A stretch of DNA of 64,000 nucleotides, from the NCBI RefSeq assembly GCF_009674775.1, contig NZ_WKKE01000011.1:1-64000 (forward strand). The letters are read 5' to 3'. This stretch comes from Flavobacterium sp. LC2016-23 (GTDB taxonomy: Bacteria > Bacteroidota > Bacteroidia > Flavobacteriales > Flavobacteriaceae). This document shows, one piece after another, positions 56,846 to 64,000 of this stretch (its first letter is position 1; each line of letters begins with the position of its first letter). The position numbers and the translations under genes were made by a program. The notes below the pieces were generated by a model that searched no databases, was not told where the DNA came from, and saw nothing but the letters and a program-made list of their open reading frames with translations.

Positions 56846-58345
56846 ATGAAAAAATATATTTTAACCACTATAGTAACATTAACATTGTTTTCAGCCGTAA
56901 CCATTTCCTGTTCGGATGAATTTGTTGATCCTAAACCGCCATATTCTATCGATTCTGAAAATTATTTTAATTCTAAAGCAGATTACGATAATGCCCTGAT
57001 TGCTACTTACGATTTACTTCAATCCTCTTATGTAAATGTTTTGTTAGGAGAAATAGCTTCGGATAATACATTAGCTGGAGGAGAAAGCCCTACAGACGTA
57101 ATTGGTTTTCAGCAAATAGACGACATGATTCATACACCGGTGAACAGCAATTTAAGAGATATTTGGAACTGGATGTTCGCCGGAGTTCAAAGAGCCAATT
57201 ATATTCTTGAATTTCAAAATAAAACAAATTTTGAAGGTAAAACGCAACTTATTGCCGAAACACGTTTTCTTAGAGCTTATTATCAGTTTGAACTGGTAAA
57301 ATGGTTTGGCGGGATCCCTATGAAGGGTGATGCCAGATTTAAAATTGGCGATGAAAAAACAATTCCGCGTTCGTCAGTAGAACAAGTTTATGCTTCAATT
57401 GAAGCTGATTTAGTGTACGCATCTGCTAATTTATCTGCAATTCCTGCGCAAAAAGGACGAGCGACAAAAGGAGCTGCTCAGGCATTATTAGGAAAAGCCT
57501 ATTTATATCAAAATAAATATGCTCAGGCAGCCACCACTTTACAGGCTTTAATCAATTCATCAGCTTATTCATTACAAACCGATTATAATGGGATGTTCGA
57601 ATTAGAAGGAGAAAACGGAACAGAATCTGTTTTTGAGGTGCAATATACAGATGTTGAAGGTGCAGGTTTTGGATGTTTACAATGTAGTGAAGGGAACGTT
57701 GCTGTAGGTTTTAACGGAGTTAGAAATTATACAGGACCGCTTTTTTCCTCTGGATTCAGTTTTAATATTCCAACGCAGGAAAGTGCAAATGCTTTTGAAG
57801 TAGGAGATAAGCGAAAAAATGTGGCTATTCTGGATATTGTGGCGTGGGCTGCGGCAAATGCTTCATTTGACGGAGGTAAAGGAGTAAGCTATGGCAAAGG
57901 AAACGAAGACACAGGCTTTTTTAACCGAAAATATTTGCCAAGAAAAAGGAGTTCAAGTGCTGCCGGAGATTTAAACTTAACAAACCCAAATAATTACAGA
58001 GCCATACGTTATGCTGATGTCTTATTAATGGCTGCAGAAGCTTATAACAGAGGTACAATTGATGACGCAAAAGCAAGAGAATATTTAAATCAGGTAAGAA
58101 GACGCGCTTTTGGAGATAACAATCATGATATATCAGCTTCCGGAGCTGCACTTACTGATTTTATTTTAGCGGAAAGAAGATTGGAACTTTTTGGTGAAGG
58201 ACACCGTTTCTTTGATTTGGTAAGAACAGGAAAAGCAGCAGGAACGATACCTGGTTTTAAAGCGAATAAAAACGAATTGTTTCCACTTCCAATTGAAGAA
58301 ATTCAATTTGCTAACGGAAACTGGGCACAAAATCCCGGATATTAA
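56846..58345 (+). CDS. SusD/RagB family glycan-binding lipoprotein
   Basis: 499 residues. Lipobox ISC (C22) then SDEFVDPKP. The N-terminal TPR-like helices include ENYFNSKADYDNALIATYDLL and FLRAYYQFELVKWFGGIP, typical of SusD. The C-terminal RADVLLMAAEAYN-like segment and RRLELFGEGHRFFDLVRTG match the family end. It forms the lid of the SusC channel on the cell surface and captures glycan. Confidence 0.95.
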   Translation: MKKYILTTIVTLTLFSAVTISCSDEFVDPKPPYSIDSENYFNSKADYDNALIATYDLLQSSYVNVLLGEIASDNTLAGGESPTDVIGFQQIDDMIHTPVNSNLRDIWNWMFAGVQRANYILEFQNKTNFEGKTQLIAETRFLRAYYQFELVKWFGGIPMKGDARFKIGDEKTIPRSSVEQVYASIEADLVYASANLSAIPAQKGRATKGAAQALLGKAYLYQNKYAQAATTLQALINSSAYSLQTDYNGMFELEGENGTESVFEVQYTDVEGAGFGCLQCSEGNVAVGFNGVRNYTGPLFSSGFSFNIPTQESANAFEVGDKRKNVAILDIVAWAAANASFDGGKGVSYGKGNEDTGFFNRKYLPRKRSSSAAGDLNLTNPNNYRAIRYADVLLMAAEAYNRGTIDDAKAREYLNQVRRRAFGDNNHDISASGAALTDFILAERRLELFGEGHRFFDLVRTGKAAGTIPGFKANKNELFPLPIEEIQFANGNWAQNPGY

Positions 58346-58357
58346 AAAACATCAATT

Positions 58358-59965
58358 ATGAAAAAAATACATTTTATTATAAGTTTTTTCGTTTTAGCAA
58401 TGCTTGCAGGTTGCTCAAATGATAGCAGCGATATTGATTTAGAGGGCTTAAGTGCACCCGAAAATATATCGGCTCTGACAACAGTTACACAAGACAATAC
58501 CGGTAAAGTAACTTTTTTGCCTAAAGGTGAAGGCGTGACGCAATACAAAATTAATTATGGTGACGGAAGTGCCGAATCAGATTATTTTGGAACTGGCGGA
58601 ACGGTAACACATATTTATAAAGAAGGTGTTTACAAAGCCAAAATTAAAGCGATGGGAATTAACGGAAAAACGACTGAAGTAGAGCAGGAAGTGGTAGTTT
58701 CGTTTAGAGCACCTGAAAATTTGGTGGTGGTTATAACGAATGATTTGTCTGTCTCGAAAAAAGTAACCGTAAAAGCAACAGCAGATTTCGCCTTGTTTTA
58801 TGATGTTTATTTTGGAGAAACAGGTAAACCCGATCCTGTTTCAGCGAATAACGGAGAATCAGTTTCTTATGTGTATCAAGAGGCAGGAACGTATACTATT
58901 CGTGTCGTTTCAAAAAGTGCGGCTATAAAAACCACGGAATATACTCAGGAGTTTACGGCAAAACTTGTTCTTAATCCAACAAGTGCTGCACCAACACCGC
59001 CTAACAGATCTGCCGGAAATGTAATTTCGATTTACGGATCTAAATACACTAATGTTGCCGGCACAAACTATTTTCCGGATTGGGGTCAGGCAGGACAAGG
59101 CAGCAGCTGGACAGAGTTTGATCTTAATGGAGATAAAATGCTAAACTACATTAAATTGAGTTATCAGGGCATTGCATTAGCAGATGGAACAACCATAGAT
59201 GTTACTGGAATGGATTATTTCCATATGGATGTCTGGACAGCAGATTTACAGAAAATCGAAACCTCTTTAATCAGTAAGACCAACGGAGAAAAGCCAGTTG
59301 TGAAAGATCTTACAGCCAATCAATGGACAAGTATAGATATTCCAATTTCAGCTTTTACAAGTCAGGGATTAACCGTTGCTGATATTTTTCAATTGAAATT
59401 TGTGGGAACTCCCTGGGCAACCGGTACCGTTTTTATCGATAATATTTATTTTTATAAAAATGCAGAAACATTAACTACTGCAGCACCAACGCCTACAAAA
59501 ACGGCCAGTGATGTTATTTCAATGTTCAGTGACGCTTATACAAATGTTGCAATAGCAACCTGGCGCACAGATTGGTCAGCTGCAAAATTAGAAGAAACAG
59601 CTATTGCTGGAAATGCCGTAAAAAAATACTCCGATTTAAACTTTGTGGGTATCGAGCCGGTTTCAACAATTGATGCTTCTGCAATGACTCATTTTCACGT
59701 AGATGTCTGGTCTTCCGATTTTACGGAATTCAGAATAAAGTTAGTCGATTTTGGAGCTAACGGGGTTTATAATGGAGGTGGTGATGATAAAGAGCATGAA
59801 ATTAAATTTACGGCGCCTGCCAAAGGAACATGGGTAAGTTTAGATATTCCGTTAAGTGACTTCACAGGACTGACAACACGTGCCCATATAGCACAACTGA
59901 TTTATTCTGCGAATCCTACAGGAGCAAACACAATATATATTGATAACGTTTATTTTCATAAATAG
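58358..59965 (+). CDS. Surface glycan-binding lipoprotein with PKD and two beta-sandwich modules
   Basis: 535 residues. Lipobox LAGC (C19). Then a PKD-like domain (NYGDGSAESDYF, HIYKEGVYKAKI), a second one (about 120-205), and two similar C-terminal modules (about 210-370 and 375-535), each opening with S-AAPTP and ending with a TVFIDNIYFYK-like strand. The repeated C-terminal module probably arose by duplication. Position behind SusD suggests a SusE/F-like surface binding protein for the same beta-glucan. The binding residues are not determined. Confidence 0.85.
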   Translation: MKKIHFIISFFVLAMLAGCSNDSSDIDLEGLSAPENISALTTVTQDNTGKVTFLPKGEGVTQYKINYGDGSAESDYFGTGGTVTHIYKEGVYKAKIKAMGINGKTTEVEQEVVVSFRAPENLVVVITNDLSVSKKVTVKATADFALFYDVYFGETGKPDPVSANNGESVSYVYQEAGTYTIRVVSKSAAIKTTEYTQEFTAKLVLNPTSAAPTPPNRSAGNVISIYGSKYTNVAGTNYFPDWGQAGQGSSWTEFDLNGDKMLNYIKLSYQGIALADGTTIDVTGMDYFHMDVWTADLQKIETSLISKTNGEKPVVKDLTANQWTSIDIPISAFTSQGLTVADIFQLKFVGTPWATGTVFIDNIYFYKNAETLTTAAPTPTKTASDVISMFSDAYTNVAIATWRTDWSAAKLEETAIAGNAVKKYSDLNFVGIEPVSTIDASAMTHFHVDVWSSDFTEFRIKLVDFGANGVYNGGGDDKEHEIKFTAPAKGTWVSLDIPLSDFTGLTTRAHIAQLIYSANPTGANTIYIDNVYFHK

Positions 59966-60020
59966 AAATTCAGCCTTATTAATCGATTAAAATGAATTTA
60001 CATTTTATAAAAAAATTGAA

Positions 60021-61679
60021 ATGAAAAAATATAATAAATACTTCGTATTCCTTTTTGCGCTGCTGCTGGCGGTAAGCTGTCAAAAAGATGATTTCGCTTT
60101 TGGAGATTTAAGCGCTCCCGCAAATCTTAAGGTAACCGCTGAGATTGTAGGAAAAACAACAGCTGATCCAAATGGAGACGGTTCAGGTATGGTAAAATTA
60201 AGTGCTTCGGCAGAAAATGCTATTTCATACAAATACATATTTAGCGACGGTACTTCAGAAAATGCTCCGGCCGGTCAGTTTACAAAACGTTTTACCAAAA
60301 CGGGAGTAAATACGTATACCGTTACCGTGATTGCTACCGGAAGAGGTGGTGTTGCTACTAATACAACTATTGATGTTACTGTTTTGAGTAACTTTAGCGA
60401 TGACGAAGCAGTTCAGTTTTTAACTGCCGGAACTTCTAAAAAATGGTATTGGTCAGCATCAGAACCAGGACATCTGGGTGTAGGTCAAAATGATGGAGAT
60501 GCGACTAAAAACTATTATGCGAATTATTATCAGGCAGGAGCTTTTGAAAAAGCAGGCTCACCTACAAGCAGCTGTTTATACGAAAATGTATTGACATTCT
60601 CTCTTGATGGAGATCAGTTAAAATTTGAGTTAGACAATGGCGGATCAACGTTCTTTAATGCTGCTTTTGCAAGTGTAGCAGGAGGAAGTTCACCAGACGA
60701 TGCCTGTTTAAGCTATAATGCCGGTGGAGTAAAAACAGTTTCATTAAGTCCATCTGAATCTGTTGTTTCGAAAAATCCTGACCATGCGACACAAACCCGT
60801 GGAACGATGTTAAACTTCTCTGATGGAGGTTTTATGGGGTATTACATTGGTCAAAGTTCATATGAGATTTTGTCTATCACAGCAAACAGAATGGTGGTTA
60901 GGGCCGTAATGGGAGGAAATCCTGCACTGGCCTGGTATCACATATTCACAACAACACCTCCAAATCAAAATCCGGTAACTGATTATACTAATCTGGTATG
61001 GTCAGACGAATTTAATACAGATGGCGCTCCGGATGCTTCAAAATGGGTATATGACTTAGGAAATGGTACTAATGGCTGGGGAAATAGTGAAAAACAAAAC
61101 TATACCAATGCTGCGAGCAACGTAATTGTACAAGGCGGAAACTTAAAAATCACAGCTAAAAAAGAAGCTTCCGGTGGCTTTGATTATTCATCAGCCCGAT
61201 TAAAATCAGAAGGAAAATATGCTTTTACGTATGGTAAGGTTGAGGTTCGTGCCAAACTTCCAACGGGAGGAGGAACATGGCCGGCGATCTGGATGCTTGG
61301 GGCCAATTATGCAACTAACTTCTGGCCGGCTTGCGGTGAAATCGATATTATGGAACATGTAGGGAACAGTCAAAACCTGATTCACGGTACACTTCATTAT
61401 CCCGGACATTCAGGCGGAAACGGCAATACAGGCTCTAAGACCATTCCGAATGTTTCTACAGAGTTCCATGTCTATAAAACGATCTGGTCACCTGCAGCAG
61501 TAAAAATTTATGTAGATGATGAATTGATTCATTCCGTTGCGAATGATGCTTCCCTGCCGTTCAATAAGGATTTTTTCCTGATCCTGAATGTAGCAATGGG
61601 AGGGAATTTCGGAGGTAATATTGATCCTGCTTTTTCACAATCTTCTATGGAGATTGATTATGTGAGAGTATATCAATAG
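60021..61679 (+). CDS. GH16 endo-beta-glucanase (laminarinase-like), lipoprotein
   Basis: 552 residues. Lipobox VSC (C20), a PKD-like domain (about 30-125), a middle module (about 130-315), and a C-terminal GH16 domain (about 325-552). The catalytic motif GEIDIMEHVG is complete: E440 nucleophile, D442, E445 acid/base. The extra Met in E-I-D-I-M-E is the laminarinase-type arrangement. It cuts internal beta-1,3 (or mixed) glucan bonds at the cell surface. Follows the binding protein by 55 bases. Confidence 0.93.
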   Translation: MKKYNKYFVFLFALLLAVSCQKDDFAFGDLSAPANLKVTAEIVGKTTADPNGDGSGMVKLSASAENAISYKYIFSDGTSENAPAGQFTKRFTKTGVNTYTVTVIATGRGGVATNTTIDVTVLSNFSDDEAVQFLTAGTSKKWYWSASEPGHLGVGQNDGDATKNYYANYYQAGAFEKAGSPTSSCLYENVLTFSLDGDQLKFELDNGGSTFFNAAFASVAGGSSPDDACLSYNAGGVKTVSLSPSESVVSKNPDHATQTRGTMLNFSDGGFMGYYIGQSSYEILSITANRMVVRAVMGGNPALAWYHIFTTTPPNQNPVTDYTNLVWSDEFNTDGAPDASKWVYDLGNGTNGWGNSEKQNYTNAASNVIVQGGNLKITAKKEASGGFDYSSARLKSEGKYAFTYGKVEVRAKLPTGGGTWPAIWMLGANYATNFWPACGEIDIMEHVGNSQNLIHGTLHYPGHSGGNGNTGSKTIPNVSTEFHVYKTIWSPAAVKIYVDDELIHSVANDASLPFNKDFFLILNVAMGGNFGGNIDPAFSQSSMEIDYVRVYQ

Positions 61680-61709
61680 ATTGTAAATTAATTAGTAAGA
61701 ATGAAATGA

Positions 61710-61740
61710 GAAGGTCAGTTTGAGGCTGACCTTCTTAATT
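61710..61740 (+). terminator. Hairpin between the two GH16 genes
   Basis: GAAGGTCAG (61710-61718) pairs with CTGACCTTC (61726-61734), 7-base loop, with a weak T-tract. It may reduce, not stop, read-through into the second GH16 gene. Confidence 0.6.
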
Positions 61741-61762
61741 TTAGTAATTTTAAAACGATACT

Positions 61763-62521
61763 ATGAAAAAAGTAGTTGTGTTATTATTGATCAGCAGCTT
61801 TTGTTTTGCGCAAAAAGCCAATCGAAAGCTTATATGGGAAGAAAATTTTAATAAAAAGAAAATAAATGAATCTTTCTGGAACTTCGAACTAGGAGATGGC
61901 TGCCCGGATTTGTGTGGTTATGGAAATAACGAAAGGCAAATTTATACGAAAACCAATCACGTATTAAAAGATGGGAATTTAATTATAGAAGCCCGAAAAG
62001 AAGGAACTAAATACACTTCCACAAAAATTACAACCAAAGGAAAAAAAGAATTTAAATACGGGCGAATAGAAGCAAGGGCAAAATTGCCTGTCGGACATGG
62101 TCTCTGGCCTGCATTTTGGATGTTAGGAGCTAATATCGATGAAGTAAAGTGGCCAAAAACAGGAGAGATAGATATTTTGGAATACATAGGAAGGGATCCC
62201 CATATGGTGTACACAACCTTACACACACAGGACAGTCACGGTAATACAATCAATACCAAAAGAACAGAATTCCCTACCATTGAAGAAGGGTATCATGTCT
62301 ATGCTATAGAATGGTCGAAAGACAAAATCGATTTTTTTGTAGACACTACCTTAGTTTATACTTTCAACCCCCAAATTAAAGACGAAAATACCTGGCCATT
62401 TGACAAACCATTTTACATTATTCTTAATCTTGCGATTGGCGGAAATTTTGGAGGACCTGATGTAGACGATGCTGTATTGCCTCAAAAATATTACGTAGAT
62501 TATGTTCGGGTCTATCAATAA
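61763..62521 (+). CDS. GH16 endo-beta-glucanase, single-domain, exported
   Basis: 252 residues. Signal peptide (cut at CFAQ), no lipobox. Only the GH16 domain: GEIDILEYIG holds E135 nucleophile, D137 and E140, and WPAFWMLGANI precedes it. Compared with the upstream enzyme it lacks PKD modules and membrane anchor, so it should work in the periplasm on imported oligosaccharides. Division of labour with the surface enzyme is inference. Confidence 0.93.
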   Translation: MKKVVVLLLISSFCFAQKANRKLIWEENFNKKKINESFWNFELGDGCPDLCGYGNNERQIYTKTNHVLKDGNLIIEARKEGTKYTSTKITTKGKKEFKYGRIEARAKLPVGHGLWPAFWMLGANIDEVKWPKTGEIDILEYIGRDPHMVYTTLHTQDSHGNTINTKRTEFPTIEEGYHVYAIEWSKDKIDFFVDTTLVYTFNPQIKDENTWPFDKPFYIILNLAIGGNFGGPDVDDAVLPQKYYVDYVRVYQ

Positions 62522-62546
62522 TCATTTAAATACAATAAATAGTATT

Positions 62547-62605
62547 AAAAAAGAAGACGTAACTGGTTTAAATTAAGTGGTTTAGAAAGTTTTGTCTTCT
62601 TTTTT
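62547..62605 (+). terminator. Terminator at the end of the glucan locus
   Basis: AAAAAAGAAGAC (62547-62558) pairs with GTCTTCTTTTTT (62594-62605), long loop of 35 bases, T-tract within the right arm. Confidence 0.7.
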
Positions 62606-62714
62606 TAAATGTTAAAACATTACTGTTATTTGGCAATTTTAAAGACTTTGACAGAATATATTAACTTTAATTAAGATTAATTACCATTTTATTATTAATT
62701 ATTTGTTGTTTGCA

Positions 62715-62747
62715 TTTGCTTTTTAAAATAATTATTTGTTAAATTTG
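62715..62747 (+). promoter_or_regulatory. Promoter of the ECF sigma factor gene
   Basis: TTTG (62715-62718) and TAAATTTG (62740-62747) with 21 bases between give both elements of the Bacteroidota promoter. The leader to the ATG at 62851 is about 100 bases. Confidence 0.65.
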
Positions 62748-62850
62748 AACAGATTATTAACAAAACTAAAAAAGATCACGCCTATTATATAAAATTACTT
62801 TTTAGAAAAAATTACTCCAAATTTTAAACAGAAACTAAAAAAGTAGTATT

Positions 62851-63435
62851 ATGGCTGATCTGCATATTCCAGACGCTCTATTAGTAAAAAATTATGTTGA
62901 AGGCAACGAAAATGCTTTGGCAACATTAATAAAAAGGCATGAGTCTAAGATATATGGATTTATATATTCAAAGATTGCTGATAGAGATATTTCAAACGAC
63001 ATTTTTCAGGATACTTTCATTAAGGTAATTAAAACCCTTAAAAGCAATTCATATAACGAAGAAGGTAAATTTTTACCCTGGGTAATGCGTATTTCCCATA
63101 ATTTAATTGTTGATCATTTTCGCAAGAACAAAAAAATGCCAATGTACAGGGAAACAGAAGAGTTTTCTATCTTCTCTGTGATGTCTGACGATTCTTTAAC
63201 AATCGAAAATAAGATGATTTTTGATCAGGTCGAAGTTGACCTTAAAAAAATTATTGAAGAGCTTCCTGAGGACCAAAAAGAGGTCTTAGTGATGCGTATG
63301 TATCAGGATATGAGCTTCAAAGAAATATCGGAACTTACAGGTGTAAGTATCAATACGGCTTTAGGAAGAATGCGTTATGCCTTAATGAATTTGAGAAAAA
63401 TAATTGACAAACATCAAATTATTTTAACCAACTAA
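62851..63435 (+). CDS. ECF-type RNA polymerase sigma factor
   Basis: 194 residues. Region 2: NDIFQDTFIKVIKTLKS and PWVMRISHNLIVDHFRK. Region 4 helix-turn-helix: DMSFKEISELTGVSINTALGRMRYALMNLRK. No anti-sigma gene follows; instead a 47-residue protein is encoded 49 bases downstream. Regulon unknown. It is separated from the glucan locus by a terminator and has its own promoter, so a link to that locus is not supported. Confidence 0.93.
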   Translation: MADLHIPDALLVKNYVEGNENALATLIKRHESKIYGFIYSKIADRDISNDIFQDTFIKVIKTLKSNSYNEEGKFLPWVMRISHNLIVDHFRKNKKMPMYRETEEFSIFSVMSDDSLTIENKMIFDQVEVDLKKIIEELPEDQKEVLVMRMYQDMSFKEISELTGVSINTALGRMRYALMNLRKIIDKHQIILTN

Positions 63436-63484
63436 TACTATTTTGAGCATTAGCCCGTTATACTAGTATAAACACTTTCATGGT

Positions 63485-63628
63485 ATGGCGAAAATTTACT
63501 CTAAAAAAGCATTAGCTTCTAAAAACTTAAAACCCAAAAAAGAAGTCGTTTCTTTTTTATTAAATTATTCACAAGCGTTGACAGTTGTGAAAATAAAAGA
63601 CAAAAGTTTTGATATTATAGCTAATTAA
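63485..63628 (+). CDS. 47-residue basic protein downstream of the sigma factor
   Basis: ATG at 63485, TAA at 63626-63628. Begins MAKIYSKKALASKNLKPKKE, very Lys-rich, then a hydrophobic-mixed end (VVSFLLNYSQALTVV). It is probably cotranscribed with the sigma factor (49-base gap) and closed by the terminator at 63695. No family known to me. Small size and position would allow a role in controlling the sigma factor, but that is a guess. Confidence 0.65.
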   Translation: MAKIYSKKALASKNLKPKKEVVSFLLNYSQALTVVKIKDKSFDIIAN

Positions 63629-64000
63629 ACAGCCCACCGCCTTGGTCGGATGTTTATTCTGAAAGAAAAACCAAATGGTCGTTTTGGTTGAAAGCTCACT
63701 ATTTGTATGCGAATACAGTTAGTGAGTTTTTTTTTTTTACTTAAATTCAAAATCACAACCCTTTTTCTGTTTCATTATATAGGAATTATAAGACTCTTCA
63801 TCATTATCGTAAACTGAATTAATCATTGTATTTGTATTGTTTTGTAGTAAATAATATATTTTATTTTGAATAATTGTAAGTTATTGTTTATAATAAAATC
63901 AAGGTTATATTTTGGTTAAAAAATTATTTAGATTTTATTTGTCTATTCAGTTTTTAATTTTATTTTAGATAAAAATAAATTGTTTGTAACAAATAATTAA
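63629..64000. other. Terminator and AT-rich right edge
   Basis: A small hairpin AACCAAA/TTTGGTT lies at about 63669-63689. The terminator at 63695-63737 follows. From 63740 to the edge the DNA is very AT-rich. One reverse-strand frame of 29 codons (63737-63826) is open but starts within the T-run side of the terminator and has no support. No other gene is seen. Confidence 0.5.
63695..63737 (+). terminator. Terminator after the sigma factor / small protein pair
   Basis: CTCACTA (63695-63701) pairs with TAGTGAG (63720-63726); the inner part also pairs imperfectly. A run of about twelve T follows. Confidence 0.9.

Noticed and set aside
63737..63826. 29-codon reverse-strand ORF near the right edge
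   Set aside because: Its end lies in the T-run of a terminator and nothing else supports it.

Overview
The window looks like a chromosome segment of a Flavobacterium-like member of the Bacteroidota. The evidence is low G+C, promoters of the TAnnTTTG type instead of E. coli -10 boxes, few Shine-Dalgarno sites, SusC/SusD pairs, a type IX secretion C-terminal domain, and family proteins typical of flavobacteria (DUF3810, DUF4268, DUF4834, DHCW cupin). No rRNA, tRNA, CRISPR array or transposase was seen.

Region 1 (1-10603) is accessory DNA and the most interesting part. It is a set of repeated cassettes feeding a dedicated type I exporter. Each full cassette reads: DUF6625 glycosyltransferase-like gene, then a large protein with a double-glycine-type leader and a Gly/Ser/Asn/Tyr-rich linker, then one or more small membrane-anchored genes that look like immunity genes. 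Cargo 1 (897-1748) has a Gly/Ala-rich hydrophobic core and is followed by two paralogous two-helix membrane proteins. Cargo 2 (3335-4690) ends in a GH24 (T4-type) lysozyme domain and is followed by a protein with one N-terminal membrane anchor. A third DUF6625 copy is frameshifted. The block ends with a TPR/TonB-like exported protein, a C39-peptidase ABC transporter (PCAT) and its HlyD-type adaptor. The DUF6625 genes show sequence exchange (a 184-bp perfect direct repeat and a mosaic first copy), and the two with visible upstream DNA share a promoter plus long-hairpin leader. I read this as an exported antibacterial toxin/immunity system with an associated, possibly modifying, enzyme. The locus continues beyond the left edge.

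Region 2 (10.8-46.7 kb) is mostly core genome: CTP synthase, YidC, MnmA, a T9SS-sorted subtilase, a nitronate monooxygenase-like enzyme, a Nudix hydrolase, a PlsC-like acyltransferase, an ECF sigma factor with a membrane partner, dipeptidase PepD, a DEAD-box RNA helicase with an RG-rich tail, the RdgB/HAM1 NTP pyrophosphatase, GH88, paired small lipoproteins, an FMN glutamate-synthase-like protein, an NYN/OST-HTH protein, a serine-palmitoyltransferase-like enzyme, YfhO, a GT4 glycosyltransferase and a polysaccharide flippase. Short genes not obvious at first sight lie at 26062-26172, 43215-43382 (ATGA-coupled to a nucleotidyltransferase) and 63485-63628. Intergenic repeats include a 13-copy hexamer array, period-8 repeats and long palindromes.

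Region 3 (47.4-63.7 kb) holds a small membrane protein, UvrA, and a polysaccharide utilisation locus. The locus has a SusR-like membrane-spanning regulator, SusC, SusD, a PKD-containing surface glycan-binding lipoprotein and two GH16 enzymes, together suggesting laminarin or another mixed/beta-1,3-glucan as substrate. It is followed by an ECF sigma factor and a 47-residue protein.
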